In this document: positions 42,693 through 51,515 of the stretch, in pieces | Layout of the letters: every line of letters begins with the position of its first letter | Numbering within the stretch: position 1 is the stretch's first letter | NCBI RefSeq assembly: GCF_005222705.1 | Contig: NZ_STGF01000013.1 | Coordinates: 62,001 to 126,000 of the forward strand | Source of the DNA: Paenibacillus sp. SY21-1 | Lineage (GTDB): Bacteria > Bacillota > Bacilli > Paenibacillales > Paenibacillaceae | Length of the DNA: 64,000 nt | Reading direction: 5' to 3' | Translations under genes and position numbers: made by a program | The notes under the pieces: generated by a model | Database searches by the model: none | Seen by the model: only the letters and a program-made list of their open reading frames with translations | What the model was told of the DNA's origin: nothing

Positions 42693-44438
42693 TTCGGTCG
42701 TAAACCGCGCCGTATGACTGCGCAGCTCGCCGGCAACATCATGAAGGGAAATGGCCGAGGCGGTCATTTCCTCCATCGAGGCGAGCTGCTGCTCGGCAGC
42801 GGCTGATACGCTTTGCGACAGCGCCGCCGCATCCACCGCCTGCCTGGCGCTGTCCGACGTTAACACGGCAACTTGCTTGGTCCCAACCGAAATTCGCTCG
42901 CATGAGACGGTAATATCCTGAATTTGTCCCGCAACCTCGCGCATCGCTTCACGAATCATCTCAAATTGCTTTCCTGTGCTGGCAGCGGAGGCTACGCCTT
43001 TCTCTATCTCCTCGCGGCCTGCGAGAATCATGGACGAGGCTTCGTCCGTTTCCCTTCTTACCGCGCCAATCGCTCTGGCGACCTGCTTGGAGGCTTCCTC
43101 CGCCTGCGTGGCGAGCGTCCTTACCTCATCGGCGACAACCGCAAAGCCTCGTCCGTGCTCCCCCGCTCTTGCCGCTTCAATCGCTGCGTTTAACGCAAGC
43201 AGATTCGTTTGGCTTGCGATGGAGCCGATCAGATCGGCAAGCTGCCCGATTTGCTGTACGCTCGTTTGCAGCTTTTCCATAAACGCTCCGGCATGGCATA
43301 CAATCCGGTCTACCGCATCGACATCGCGTCTTGTCTGCTCAAGCAAACTGCCTCCCAAGTCAACGACAAGCACGGTCTGACTGGCAGCCTCCTCCATGAT
43401 TGTAGCGGAGTGCGCAATTCGTTCAATTCCTGCGGCCACCTCCTCCATCGAGCCCGCAATCGATTGGGAGCCGTGAAGCTGGCGCTCCGAGGCTTCTGCA
43501 ACATGCTGAATAGACTGGGCGATATGATCGGTTGCTTTCGTCGTTTGCCCCGCTCCCGCTTGCAGCTCCTCCGCATTTAGCGCGAGACGCCGTGAAGCGT
43601 GCTCGACCTGGCGGATCATGCCTTCCAGTCCGCTTCTCATTTTGGCAAAAGCGACGGCAAGCGCCCCGATTTCATCGCGGTTGCCGATCGCGACAGGCGC
43701 CGCTCTCAGATCTCCGTCTGCTACGGCGTCCGCCAGCTGCGACAGACGTTTGATCGGAAGCGAAATGTTGCGGGATAACCATGTCCCAAGCAGAAGCGTA
43801 GCTGCGATGAGCAGCAAGCTGCCGAAGAGGATCGACAGATTCGTTGTCGTCACCTCCCGGTTGTTCGCCGCTACCCGCTCCTCCATCAAGACAGCCTGCT
43901 CCTCGGCAAGCTTCCTCGCATCGGCTTGAATCAGCTTGGCTAGTGGGAGGATACGGCTTCGGGCGAAAGACTGGGCTTTCGCCGGGTCCAGCTTCCCCAT
44001 CTCCTGAACCCGCGTCCCATATTGCTCGTTCAGCTCCATCAGCTCACTCAGCTTGTCCTGATGAGCTTCGTCCTCAAGCAGCCCTTGCGCCGATAGAAGC
44101 TTTTCCTTCATCTGCTCGCGGATGGACGCCGCTTCCTTCTCCGTCGCTTTGTTGCCGCTTAGCATGTAATCCAGAAAGCTACCGTTCATCTGAACGACCT
44201 GGGTTTGAATTTCGCCCATCAGCTCGCGCAAAGCGGCATTTCGTTCAATTAACTCCGTGTAGGAGGAATTGACCCGCTCGACATTCAGCCAAACAAAGCC
44301 GAATAATGCCAAAATAAGCGCTACGACAATAAAAAAGCTGCCATACAGCTTGCGGCTAATCGTGATGTTCACTCTCTTCATCTGACTCCATGCCGTGCTT
44401 CCTTTTACGATGCGCCCCAGCTTATTACGTCCGATCAT
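42687..44438 (-). CDS. Methyl-accepting chemotaxis protein with four-helix-bundle sensor
   Basis: 583 aa. TM1 lies at about residues 31-51, followed by an all-helical extracellular domain of about 150 aa (4HB_MCP type: IERNAALRELMGEIQTQVVQ, DYMLSGNKATEKEA), TM2 at about 203-223, HAMP (DAVADGDLRAAPV), then the signalling domain with ASQTNLLALNAAIEAARAGEHG. The ligand is unknown. GAGGGAGACTGGCGA precedes the ATG; a second in-frame ATG at codon 20 is less likely. It is an orphan receptor gene, like the one at 14.4-16.2 kb, but with a different sensor. Confidence 0.92.
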   Translation of the reverse strand: MIGRNKLGRIVKGSTAWSQMKRVNITISRKLYGSFFIVVALILALFGFVWLNVERVNSSYTELIERNAALRELMGEIQTQVVQMNGSFLDYMLSGNKATEKEAASIREQMKEKLLSAQGLLEDEAHQDKLSELMELNEQYGTRVQEMGKLDPAKAQSFARSRILPLAKLIQADARKLAEEQAVLMEERVAANNREVTTTNLSILFGSLLLIAATLLLGTWLSRNISLPIKRLSQLADAVADGDLRAAPVAIGNRDEIGALAVAFAKMRSGLEGMIRQVEHASRRLALNAEELQAGAGQTTKATDHIAQSIQHVAEASERQLHGSQSIAGSMEEVAAGIERIAHSATIMEEAASQTVLVVDLGGSLLEQTRRDVDAVDRIVCHAGAFMEKLQTSVQQIGQLADLIGSIASQTNLLALNAAIEAARAGEHGRGFAVVADEVRTLATQAEEASKQVARAIGAVRRETDEASSMILAGREEIEKGVASAASTGKQFEMIREAMREVAGQIQDITVSCERISVGTKQVAVLTSDSARQAVDAAALSQSVSAAAEQQLASMEEMTASAISLHDVAGELRSHTARFTTEL

Positions 44439-44705
44439 TCGCCAGTCTCCCTCTGATCCGCAGCGGATCTGAAATGTGAGCTAATCCGACAATATGTATA
44501 CAATATACTAAACACAATATACCATTATGTGAGCTATTATAACACCGACCTACCAAACAGACAATCCTTTCCTGTACAAACTATGTGGTTTCGACCTTTC
44601 GTGTCATTTTTTAGCGCTGTACGAGGACAAATCAATAAAATAAAGCTATCCCAGCTGCGATTTTGCCGTGTTCTAGGTCGCTTGCTGCGCCGGATTGCCA
44701 AAGAA
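44439..44705. other. Intergenic region with a 10-bp direct repeat
   Basis: ATGTGAGCTA occurs at 44474-44483 and again at 44527-44536, upstream of the chemoreceptor gene, with an AT-rich stretch and small dyad GTATA-CAA-TATAC between. These could be regulator sites for that gene. I see no gene in this stretch. Confidence 0.35.
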
Positions 44706-44755
44706 AAAGGACCTTGATTTCCACTTCTCAGTGAAAATCGAGGTCCTTTCGCATG
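44706..44755 (-). terminator. Intrinsic terminator of the esterase operon
   Basis: A 20-bp stem (44706-44725 with 44730-44749), one wobble and one mismatch, with loop TCTC. On the minus strand the T-run CCTTTTTCTTT follows, about 70 nt after the esterase stop codon. Confidence 0.85.
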
Positions 44756-44816
44756 CCATTTGGAACGTCCCCGTAGTAGGCGAACTCCTTGGGTATACCC
44801 CCACCCTATCGGGCTA

Positions 44817-45776
44817 TTAAGGCTGAAGCAAAAACTGCATCGCTTTATCGTTAAAACCGGGCAAATCCTCATGTCCGAAGTCCGGATAAATCTCCATCCG
44901 CTTCTCTGCCGTAATCTTGTTATAGACGGCAAACTGCGTAGAAGGCGGACAAATGGTATCCATCAGACCGATACCGAACAATACCTGGCCTTTAATTCGT
45001 GGAGCCAAATGCTGAATATCGATATAACCCAGCCGTTCAAACAGCTCATCCTCGCGATGGTGCTGAGGATCAAACTGACGGAAGTACGTGCGCAACTCCG
45101 CGTAAGCGTCCTTGGCCAAGTCCATCTGCCATACCCGCTTGTAATCGGACAAAAACGGGAACACGGGCGCCAGCTTGCATATGCGCGGCTCCAGCGCAGC
45201 GCAGGCAATAGCCAGCGCGCCGCCCTGCGAGCCGCCAATCGCCATTACGCGCTCCGGGTCCACCTCCGGCATATTCATGGCAATGCCGGCAAGCTGCGCG
45301 GTATCGAGGAAGATATGGCGGAACAGCAATTGCTCCGGACCGTCGCTTAGACCCCTAACAATATGCCCGTTCATCGTCGTGCCCTTCACTCCCCCGGTAT
45401 CCTCCGAGTAGCCGCCCTGACCGCGGCAATCGAGCGAGAACAGCGAGTAGCCAAGAGCCGCATATCCAAGCTTGTCCTGCCAATAACCGGACGAGCCCGT
45501 ATAGCCGTGAAACTGCACCACTGCGGGATGCTTGTCGGGCACGTTTTTGGGGCGTATATATTTGGCATGAATGCGCGCGCCGCGCACACCCGTGAAATAC
45601 AGATCGAAGCATTCTGCGAACGGCACCTGAAACTCGCTTGGCACCAGCTCGATTTGCGGATCGATCGCTCTCATTTCCTCAAGCGCGCGATCCCAATAAG
45701 CGTCGAAATCGCTTGGACGGGGGTTGATTCCCTGATAATCCTTCAACTGCTCCAGCGGCATATCTATGGCCGGCAT
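44817..45776 (-). CDS. Acetylxylan esterase / cephalosporin-C deacetylase family
   Basis: 319 aa, no signal peptide, GGAGGAATAACGT before the ATG. The AXE1 fold has the triad Ser183 (AIGGSQGGALA), Asp272 (GLMDTICPPS) and His301 (FGHEDLPG), the oxyanion-region FHGYTGSSGYW, and RGQGGYSEDTGG typical of the Cah/Axe group. It removes acetyl groups from short xylo-oligosaccharides or other acetylated sugars inside the cell. It lies 27 nt after the TPR-like gene, at the end of the minus-strand series that includes sugar-metabolism genes. Confidence 0.93.
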   Translation of the reverse strand: MPAIDMPLEQLKDYQGINPRPSDFDAYWDRALEEMRAIDPQIELVPSEFQVPFAECFDLYFTGVRGARIHAKYIRPKNVPDKHPAVVQFHGYTGSSGYWQDKLGYAALGYSLFSLDCRGQGGYSEDTGGVKGTTMNGHIVRGLSDGPEQLLFRHIFLDTAQLAGIAMNMPEVDPERVMAIGGSQGGALAIACAALEPRICKLAPVFPFLSDYKRVWQMDLAKDAYAELRTYFRQFDPQHHREDELFERLGYIDIQHLAPRIKGQVLFGIGLMDTICPPSTQFAVYNKITAEKRMEIYPDFGHEDLPGFNDKAMQFLLQP

Positions 45777-45803
45777 ACGTTATTCCTCCTACGAATGTAC
45801 AGA

Positions 45804-46871
45804 TTATTTCCCTGGCGCCTGCTTGCGGTATACGTTCAGCAAACGCTGCATATTCAGCTGCTTCTCCTCGATCAGAACGTGGACGTATTCGTTGCCGTTT
45901 CGCTCATTAAATGCCGATGCCAGCGATGCGATTTCGCCGTCAAGCCATTCGGGCGTCACTTGATCCGACTCCGGCAGCTTTTTTCTGCGCCTGCTCCGGC
46001 CCCACTCCTGCATAAAAAGACGAACGGACAGCAAGTAATGCAGCCGGTCCCAAGGCATTCTGCATGCCAGACCTAGCCGGATGGTGGACTCGTACAGCTT
46101 GACCGCCTTGGCCATATCGGTTACCGTATAAAACTCCATAAATACGCCATATTCCCACAAATATTGCGGGCCCTTGAGCGCACGCAGCGCTTTGCGGGCC
46201 ATCGCAGAAGCCTGCTCGTAATCTCCCAGCTTGAGAAGCGGCGAAATGACCTGGCTGTATGTATTTTGCGGTACCGTGCTGCAGCTGACCTTTCCCTCCA
46301 GAATCGGCTTTACAGCCTGCATGCCTTTTTTATTATGATTTAGCTCAAAATAGTATTTGCCGAACATATTCTGCTCGCACGCCTTGCAATCCGACAAATA
46401 GTCGTGTTTGCTCTGGCGCCAAAGCTTGAAATAGTCCGCTGCGGACGCTTTGTCGCCCTGATACAGCTTGTACAGCAGCAGCTTCTGGTAATAAGGCCGC
46501 AGGCTGAAGCCGTGCTGGATACATTTCTGCTTAAAATCCTCAAAGGCGCGATCAATCCGAGCCGTAGAAATTTGCGGCATGCGCCAGATTTGGCCCAGCA
46601 CCCACTTGTAATGCCACAAAATCTCATGGCTCGAATAGTCGCCCGGATTCTGCTCGAACTGACCGAGACACCAGCCGAAGGATACGAACAGCCGCTCCGG
46701 ACAACCGCATTCCAGCACGGCCGAGGAATAATTCATCCTTGCCGTATACGCATCCTGCACCGTCATGTGACGATCCGCAATCAGGATCATTTCCTCGAGG
46801 ACAGCCAGCTTCTGCTTGCCGTCCTCCATATTCCAGCTTTCGCTGCGCAGCTTGTAGTATCGCTCTCTCAT
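45804..46871 (-). CDS. TPR-like partner protein of the HSP90 gene
   Basis: 355 aa from the ATG at 46871, which overlaps the HSP90 stop codon (ATGA); the longer ORF upstream runs inside HSP90. The protein is helical with TPR-like repeats (SATARI..., GDYEQASAMARKAL, KAVKLYESTIRLGLA). Conserved-looking Cys pairs occur: DCKACE (Cys162, Cys165) and VSCSTVPQ (Cys197). I recall similar proteins (WCL-F-P, WKYKW, DC-C and LTC--QP patterns) beside HSP90 genes in actinomycetes, annotated as tetratricopeptide proteins. A co-chaperone or client-adaptor role is inferred from the coupling. Confidence 0.75.
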   Translation of the reverse strand: MRERYYKLRSESWNMEDGKQKLAVLEEMILIADRHMTVQDAYTARMNYSSAVLECGCPERLFVSFGWCLGQFEQNPGDYSSHEILWHYKWVLGQIWRMPQISTARIDRAFEDFKQKCIQHGFSLRPYYQKLLLYKLYQGDKASAADYFKLWRQSKHDYLSDCKACEQNMFGKYYFELNHNKKGMQAVKPILEGKVSCSTVPQNTYSQVISPLLKLGDYEQASAMARKALRALKGPQYLWEYGVFMEFYTVTDMAKAVKLYESTIRLGLACRMPWDRLHYLLSVRLFMQEWGRSRRRKKLPESDQVTPEWLDGEIASLASAFNERNGNEYVHVLIEEKQLNMQRLLNVYRKQAPGK

Positions 46872-48643
46872 CGGACTTCGCCCGCTTCCAGACCCAAATT
46901 CATAAACTTCAGCAGAGAGGCGTTCATCAGTCTGAGCTCCTCCGGCCCAAGCGGATGATTGCCCATCAGCAGCGCCTGCGTGTAAAACAGCTCGATGCAC
47001 ACCTGCTGCAGCTCCGGGTCGGCCGAAGCGACCGCCTTGCGCACGATCGGGTTGTTATAATTGTAGCAAAGCTGCGAGAGAGGCTGTTCATATAGCTCGC
47101 TGCGCACGACATGGATAATGTCGCCGAACAGCTCGCCTGCCTGTTGCTGCGCCTCCTCCGCAAGCTTGAGAAAATTCACTTCCTGGTTTGTTGTATACAG
47201 GACCGGCAGGTCGGCAGGCTCGAACCAGCGAACGAGCGCCCGGCACTGAAAACGCTCGAGCAGCCTGTCGGACAGCTCCACGAAGTCCTGAACCTCCAGA
47301 CGCTCCTCGGCATCCAGCCTTGCGAAGCGGGAGGCAAAGGTCAGCACGTCCAGCACCGTCACCTGCACGTCCGCTTCCGCATCCGGCAGCTTGCAGATCA
47401 GCTCCAGATCATGCACGTAGCCGCCGTTTACAACCAGCAAGTCCTGCGCCTTCGCAACTCTGGCGATTTGCCTGAATTCATCGAGCGTCGCCGTGACGAG
47501 AATCGACTTGCTCTTCTGCAGAAGCTTGGAAACCTCCAGCGTTCCCTCTGTTGTCTCGAAGCTCAAATGGCGGATAAACAGCTCGTACAGGCGCTCATCC
47601 TCCGCTGCCATCGCCTTGATCGAGGCGTAATGCACCATAATGATGCGCTTGAACGTTGCCGGATCACGCTCCGAAAGCTCCACGAGATAACGCTTGATGC
47701 ACTCGCCCAGCTCCTCCTGAACGTTAAAAAACAAGTCATTTTCCTGAAATGCTTCCCTTGAAGCGGTAGGCTTCAGACTGTCGGTATTTAACACCGCATT
47801 CACGAAAAACGCCCACGGCGGCAAAATATTGTTCAGCTTGTCGGAAAGCAGCATATTTTTCAAATAGACGCGATGCTTCTTTTCCTCCTGCAGGCTTACC
47901 GCGTAAGGCAGGATGTAGGCGATGCCCTCGACGCCTCCCAGTATCGAACGAAGCGGAATAATGCCCATCGGCTTGCGGTAGATCATGTTCTCCACATAAG
48001 CGAAGGCATCCGCCGCATCCATTGTCCATACGGGCCGGTCCTCATTAATCCGGTTATCGTCCTTGCCGTCTGCCAGATGAATCGGAATCGGCAAATACTG
48101 CCCATATTTCTCCATAAGCTCCGCCAGCCTGTAATACATGAAGTAATCCTCGTAATCCGGCTTCGCCTTGAGAAAAACGGTCGTCCCGACGGGAACCTGC
48201 CGTTTAATCGGCTTCAGCTGGTACGTCCCGTCCGGCTTGCCGCGCCATTCCAGCGCCCCGCCGCCAGCAGCGGAGCGGGTGATGACGACGATTTCGTCGC
48301 TGACGACAAAACAGGAAAGCAGGCCTACGCCGAACTGTCCGATAAAATCATCGGACGAATCCAGCTCGCCCCGCTTCGTTGAGCTGCCGATTCTGGCCAG
48401 GAACTGCTCGATTTGAGCCTCCGTCAGCCCGCAGCCGTTATCATAGACGGAGATCGTGTCCGAGGAAAATACCTCGACGACCACCTTCCCCTCCACCTCG
48501 TCGCCAAGCCGCTTCCGCGCTGTGATCGCGTCGACGCCATTTTGCAGCAGCTCTCTGACGAATACGCCGGGATCGGAATACAAGTGATTGGAGAGCAGGT
48601 CGATGATACCCTGTAAGTTGACCTGGAAATTTTTTTGACTCAT
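46868..48643 (-). CDS. Non-canonical HSP90 family protein
   Basis: 591 aa. The GHKL ATPase motifs are kept: FVRELLQNGVDAI (the Glu, Asn and Asp of the nucleotide site), VYDNGCGLT, IGQFGVGLLSCFVV. The middle domain has the Arg motif TASREAFQEN near residue 300. A C-terminal dimerisation-like part remains (IELFYTQALLMGNHPLGPEEL). It differs from HtpG at usually fixed points (DNGCG not DNGIG, QNGVDA not SNASDA) and is slightly shorter. Its ATG is 3 nt after the stop of the Gfo/Idh gene, and its stop overlaps the TPR-like gene. It likely acts with that gene as a specialised chaperone pair. Confidence 0.92.
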   Translation of the reverse strand: MSQKNFQVNLQGIIDLLSNHLYSDPGVFVRELLQNGVDAITARKRLGDEVEGKVVVEVFSSDTISVYDNGCGLTEAQIEQFLARIGSSTKRGELDSSDDFIGQFGVGLLSCFVVSDEIVVITRSAAGGGALEWRGKPDGTYQLKPIKRQVPVGTTVFLKAKPDYEDYFMYYRLAELMEKYGQYLPIPIHLADGKDDNRINEDRPVWTMDAADAFAYVENMIYRKPMGIIPLRSILGGVEGIAYILPYAVSLQEEKKHRVYLKNMLLSDKLNNILPPWAFFVNAVLNTDSLKPTASREAFQENDLFFNVQEELGECIKRYLVELSERDPATFKRIIMVHYASIKAMAAEDERLYELFIRHLSFETTEGTLEVSKLLQKSKSILVTATLDEFRQIARVAKAQDLLVVNGGYVHDLELICKLPDAEADVQVTVLDVLTFASRFARLDAEERLEVQDFVELSDRLLERFQCRALVRWFEPADLPVLYTTNQEVNFLKLAEEAQQQAGELFGDIIHVVRSELYEQPLSQLCYNYNNPIVRKAVASADPELQQVCIELFYTQALLMGNHPLGPEELRLMNASLLKFMNLGLEAGEVR

Positions 48644-48646
48644 GGC

Positions 48647-49636
48647 CTACTCGTCAGCCTCGTATCGAAGCCCCCACTGCCTCCGAATCTCGTCGAGCGT
48701 CGCCATGATTGCCTGCGTCTCCGCAAGCGGCATGATCGCCGATTCCTGCTTGCCCTGACGGAGACAATTCATCGCTTCCTCCGCCTCGAAAGCGTATCCG
48801 GCGAATTCGCGGCTGTCGACAAATTCCTCGGGCTCTTCGCCGCTCACACGCAGCGTTGCCGACTTGCCGAATAAGAAGGACGGTATGTGGATATGACCTT
48901 TGGTCCCATAAATATAAGCGTCGTTAACCATATCGAGCTGGACCGCGCTGTTCAACACGGCACTGCGCCCTCCTTCATACTCAAACAAGAGGGAGAACTG
49001 CTCGTCCACGCCGGTTTGTCCTATTCTGACGGAGCTCATGATGTTCTTCGGCTGCGAGCCGAAAATAAGCGAAGCGAACGATATCGGGTAAATGCCCGCA
49101 TCCAGCAGCGCGCCTCCTCCTTTTCCGGGATCAAGCAAGCGGCTCTCCGGCTGCCAGCCCATATTGAAACCGAATTCAGCCTTAAGCATGCGAACCTCGC
49201 CGATACGGCCTTCAGCCAGCCATTCCATTACGCGGCGAATCGGCGGCAAATAGCGCGTCCACATCGCCTCCATCAAAAAAACATGATTCTCGCGCGCAGC
49301 CTCAATCATTTCCGCCGCTTCCGCTTCGTTCATCGTAAACGGCTTTTCACATAGCACCGATTTGCCTGCGCGCAGCAAAGTCAGCGCATTGTCTTTATGA
49401 GCGGGATGAAGCGTCCCGATATAAACGATATCAATATCCGCGTCCTGGGCAAGCTCCTCTACTGAGCCGTAGGCGCGTGGAATGTCGTATTGCTCGGCGA
49501 ACTTTTTAGCCTTCTCCAAGTTTCTTCCGCCAACCGCTACCAGCTCGGCTCCCTCCGCAAACGGCAAATCCTTCACAAATTTGGACGAAATCCAGCCGGG
49601 GCCGCAAATGCCCCATTTAATTGTCTGTACTGACAT
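48647..49636 (-). CDS. Gfo/Idh/MocA family oxidoreductase
   Basis: 329 aa. The N-terminal Rossmann domain (KWGICGPGWISSKFVKDL, ELVAVGGRNLEKAKKFAEQY) is followed by VLCEKPFTMNEAEAAEMI, which carries the conserved EKP Lys, and DPGKGGGALLDAGIYPISFA. It oxidises or reduces a sugar or inositol with NAD(P). Neighbours (ThuA-like, sugar isomerase) fit a sugar catabolic set. AAAGGAGCTGG precedes the start. Confidence 0.95.
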   Translation of the reverse strand: MSVQTIKWGICGPGWISSKFVKDLPFAEGAELVAVGGRNLEKAKKFAEQYDIPRAYGSVEELAQDADIDIVYIGTLHPAHKDNALTLLRAGKSVLCEKPFTMNEAEAAEMIEAARENHVFLMEAMWTRYLPPIRRVMEWLAEGRIGEVRMLKAEFGFNMGWQPESRLLDPGKGGGALLDAGIYPISFASLIFGSQPKNIMSSVRIGQTGVDEQFSLLFEYEGGRSAVLNSAVQLDMVNDAYIYGTKGHIHIPSFLFGKSATLRVSGEEPEEFVDSREFAGYAFEAEEAMNCLRQGKQESAIMPLAETQAIMATLDEIRRQWGLRYEADE

Positions 49637-49698
49637 ACGATCAATCCAGCTCCTTTATCGGTAAAAGTGGATGAATGACATGTACTGCTCCCCATACT

Positions 49699-50340
49699 TT
49701 ACCACATAGAGCCGCTGCCGCACCATTGCAAAGCGCGAGAAATTACCTTCTGATATCCGGGCTCTCGAAGCGCTTCCAAAAAGTGACCCGGAGTGAGCGC
49801 GCACACCCGTCCCTTGCCATGCTCTCTTACCCAGCCGGCAGGCTGAACGCCATGCTCGGAATGAGACGTCATAAACACCCGATTGAGATCGTCCGGCGTT
49901 TCGACGAAATAATGCTCATCATGCACCGTAAAGCCTTCGGCGGTGCCAAAGACCGGCCCTGCATCCGTCCCTATAGTCATCGTAACGGGGCATGCGTGCG
50001 GATGATGGGCGAACACGCCGCCGATCAGCTTCAGCATCGCCGGCTCTTCCCGCCATCCGACAATGCCTGAATGAAGAACAAGCAGCCCCTTGCCCTGCTC
50101 GACAAAGTCCAGCAGCAGACGCTCGAGCTCAGCGGTGATCCAAGGCAGCGAGCCGTCCTGGTAAGCCTCGTTGGCCTTGGCAATGACAAGCGCGTCCTGG
50201 CGTTCCAGCCATTCCCGCGTGCACAAGGAGGCATCCTCGATTGCATCAAATACGATTCCTTCCGCAGCCAGAGGCCCCAGCCCCTCCATAATGGTCGTTC
50301 CCGGGTGCCAATAATCGTGACAAATAACGCCGACTTGCAT
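49699..50340 (-). CDS. ThuA domain protein
   Basis: 213 aa from the ATG at 50340 (GAAAGGAGAATATACG before it); the longer ORF upstream reads through the MITE-like repeat and is not coding. The glutamine-amidotransferase-like ThuA fold is seen in GVICHDYWHPGTTIMEGL, GLLVLHSGIVGWREEPAMLKLIGG, and DEHYFVETPDDLNRVFMTS, GRVCALTPGHFLEAL. ThuA proteins take part in trehalose and other sugar utilisation. It sits 62 nt before the Gfo/Idh gene. Confidence 0.92.
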   Translation of the reverse strand: MQVGVICHDYWHPGTTIMEGLGPLAAEGIVFDAIEDASLCTREWLERQDALVIAKANEAYQDGSLPWITAELERLLLDFVEQGKGLLVLHSGIVGWREEPAMLKLIGGVFAHHPHACPVTMTIGTDAGPVFGTAEGFTVHDEHYFVETPDDLNRVFMTSHSEHGVQPAGWVREHGKGRVCALTPGHFLEALREPGYQKVISRALQWCGSGSMW

Positions 50341-50362
50341 CGTATATTCTCCTTTCGTTGCC

Positions 50363-50523
50363 AGGGCGTGTCTGAAAACCCGTACAGTGGCACCTTTCAC
50401 CGCCTTTTCGCCCCCTGCTTCGTTCCGTTTGCTTGATGTACCCCTTGTACGCCACCACAAACGAGCCTTGCATAGAACGATAATTCGGCACAATGTGCTG
50501 TCCTCAGCGTTCTCAGACAACCT
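50363..50523 (-). repeat. MITE-like repeat, copy B (inverted)
   Basis: A 161-bp element matching copy A at 34428-34589 in opposite orientation. Ends read AGGGCGTGTCTGAAAAC (plus strand) and AGGTTGTCTGAGAAC (minus strand). It fills the gap between the ThuA-like and isomerase genes, and its AGG end supplies the last two bases of the isomerase stop codon. It carries no transposase; the short ORFs across it are chance frames. Confidence 0.85.
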
Positions 50524-51289
50524 AGTCGAGTGCGAGTTTGCTCAAATATTCGTAGCTGATTGCCAAGCTTTCGAACGGATCGCGACGGCACTCGTCCTGC
50601 TCTACTACATACCATTCTACACCCGTATCGCGGCAGGCCGCCACAATAGCTTCAAAATTCAAATTTCCTTGCCCCACCTCGGCAAAATGCTGCGTACGGC
50701 CAACAATCTCCAAATCCTTCAAATGAATGACGCCCATGCGTCCTTGGACCGCACGGATGCGATCCACCGGATTGGCTCCTCCGACTTGTACCCAGTACAC
50801 ATCCAGCTCAAACCCGAAATGCTCGGGATGGCCTTCCGCAGCCAGAATGTCCATACCCGTTTTCCCGTCGAACTTCTGAAATTCGAACTCATGATTATGA
50901 TAAACAAATTGCAGTCCGTGCTCGTTCAAGCGCCGTCCGATGTCGGACGCCTCGCGCGCAAATTCGGCATATCGCTCCGCACTCGTCCTGTATGCTTCCG
51001 GCAGGCCGCCAATACCGACATATTTGCAATTCCACAGCTTATGCTTGCGGACATTTTCCTCGAAATCGTTGACAAGCGAATCAAAGCTGACATGAGTCGC
51101 GCATATGCTCAGCCCCGCCTCATCAGCCAGCCGCTTAACCGTTTCGGGCGCGATCGGCCCGATGCCGGACACCTGCACCGCTTCATAGCCAATGTCTCTG
51201 ACCCGCTTGAAAGTCTGCTCCAAATCGCTTTCATTTTTGCAAAAATCTCTCAACGTATAGAGCTGTACCGCAATGCTGGATCGTTTCAT
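50522..51289 (-). CDS. Sugar phosphate isomerase/epimerase
   Basis: 255 aa from the ATG at 51289, after GAGAAGGCGGCGATTTCT; an upstream ATG at 51352 gives an untypical leader. Xylose-isomerase-like TIM barrel: SIAVQLYTLRDFC, VRDIGYEAVQVSGIGP, FVYHNHEFEF, FGFELDVYWVQVGGANP, VIHLKD and WYVVEQDEC supply the usual metal-binding Glu, Asp and His residues. It works on a sugar or inositol derivative in the pathway with the two genes downstream. The stop codon lies at the junction with a MITE-like repeat. Confidence 0.93.
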   Translation of the reverse strand: MKRSSIAVQLYTLRDFCKNESDLEQTFKRVRDIGYEAVQVSGIGPIAPETVKRLADEAGLSICATHVSFDSLVNDFEENVRKHKLWNCKYVGIGGLPEAYRTSAERYAEFAREASDIGRRLNEHGLQFVYHNHEFEFQKFDGKTGMDILAAEGHPEHFGFELDVYWVQVGGANPVDRIRAVQGRMGVIHLKDLEIVGRTQHFAEVGQGNLNFEAIVAACRDTGVEWYVVEQDECRRDPFESLAISYEYLSKLALD

Positions 51290-51475
51290 AGAAATCGCCG
51301 CCTTCTCGTTTTTTATTTTGCTTGCCTGCCTTATGTCCCATTGTAGCATCACGAATGTAAGCGCTGCTTTACCCTGATTTGTGAATAGAAAGCTATATTT
51401 TGATTGTCATTGGACCAGAGGTGAAAAGCAGTATGACGTAAACAGACAGCCATTAACTAACGCAAAATTGAAATA

Positions 51476-51506
51476 AGGTTCCCCCATTGGAAACTGCGGG
51501 GAACCT
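51476..51506 (-). terminator. Terminator of the DUF3500-hupE operon
   Basis: A 9-bp stem (AGGTTCCCC / GGGGAACCT, loop of 13 nt) lies 10 nt after the HupE stop codon; on the minus strand it is followed by TTATTTCAATTTTG. Confidence 0.7.
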
Positions 51507-51515
51507 ATGAAACGG

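Noticed and set aside
46868..48643. Calling the HSP90 gene htpG
   Set aside because: Usually fixed motif residues differ and the operon context with a TPR-like gene suggests a separate subfamily.
50246..50615. Two overlapping short minus-strand ORFs across MITE copy B
   Set aside because: They arise from the repeat and its flanks, have no domain, and differ between the two repeat copies.
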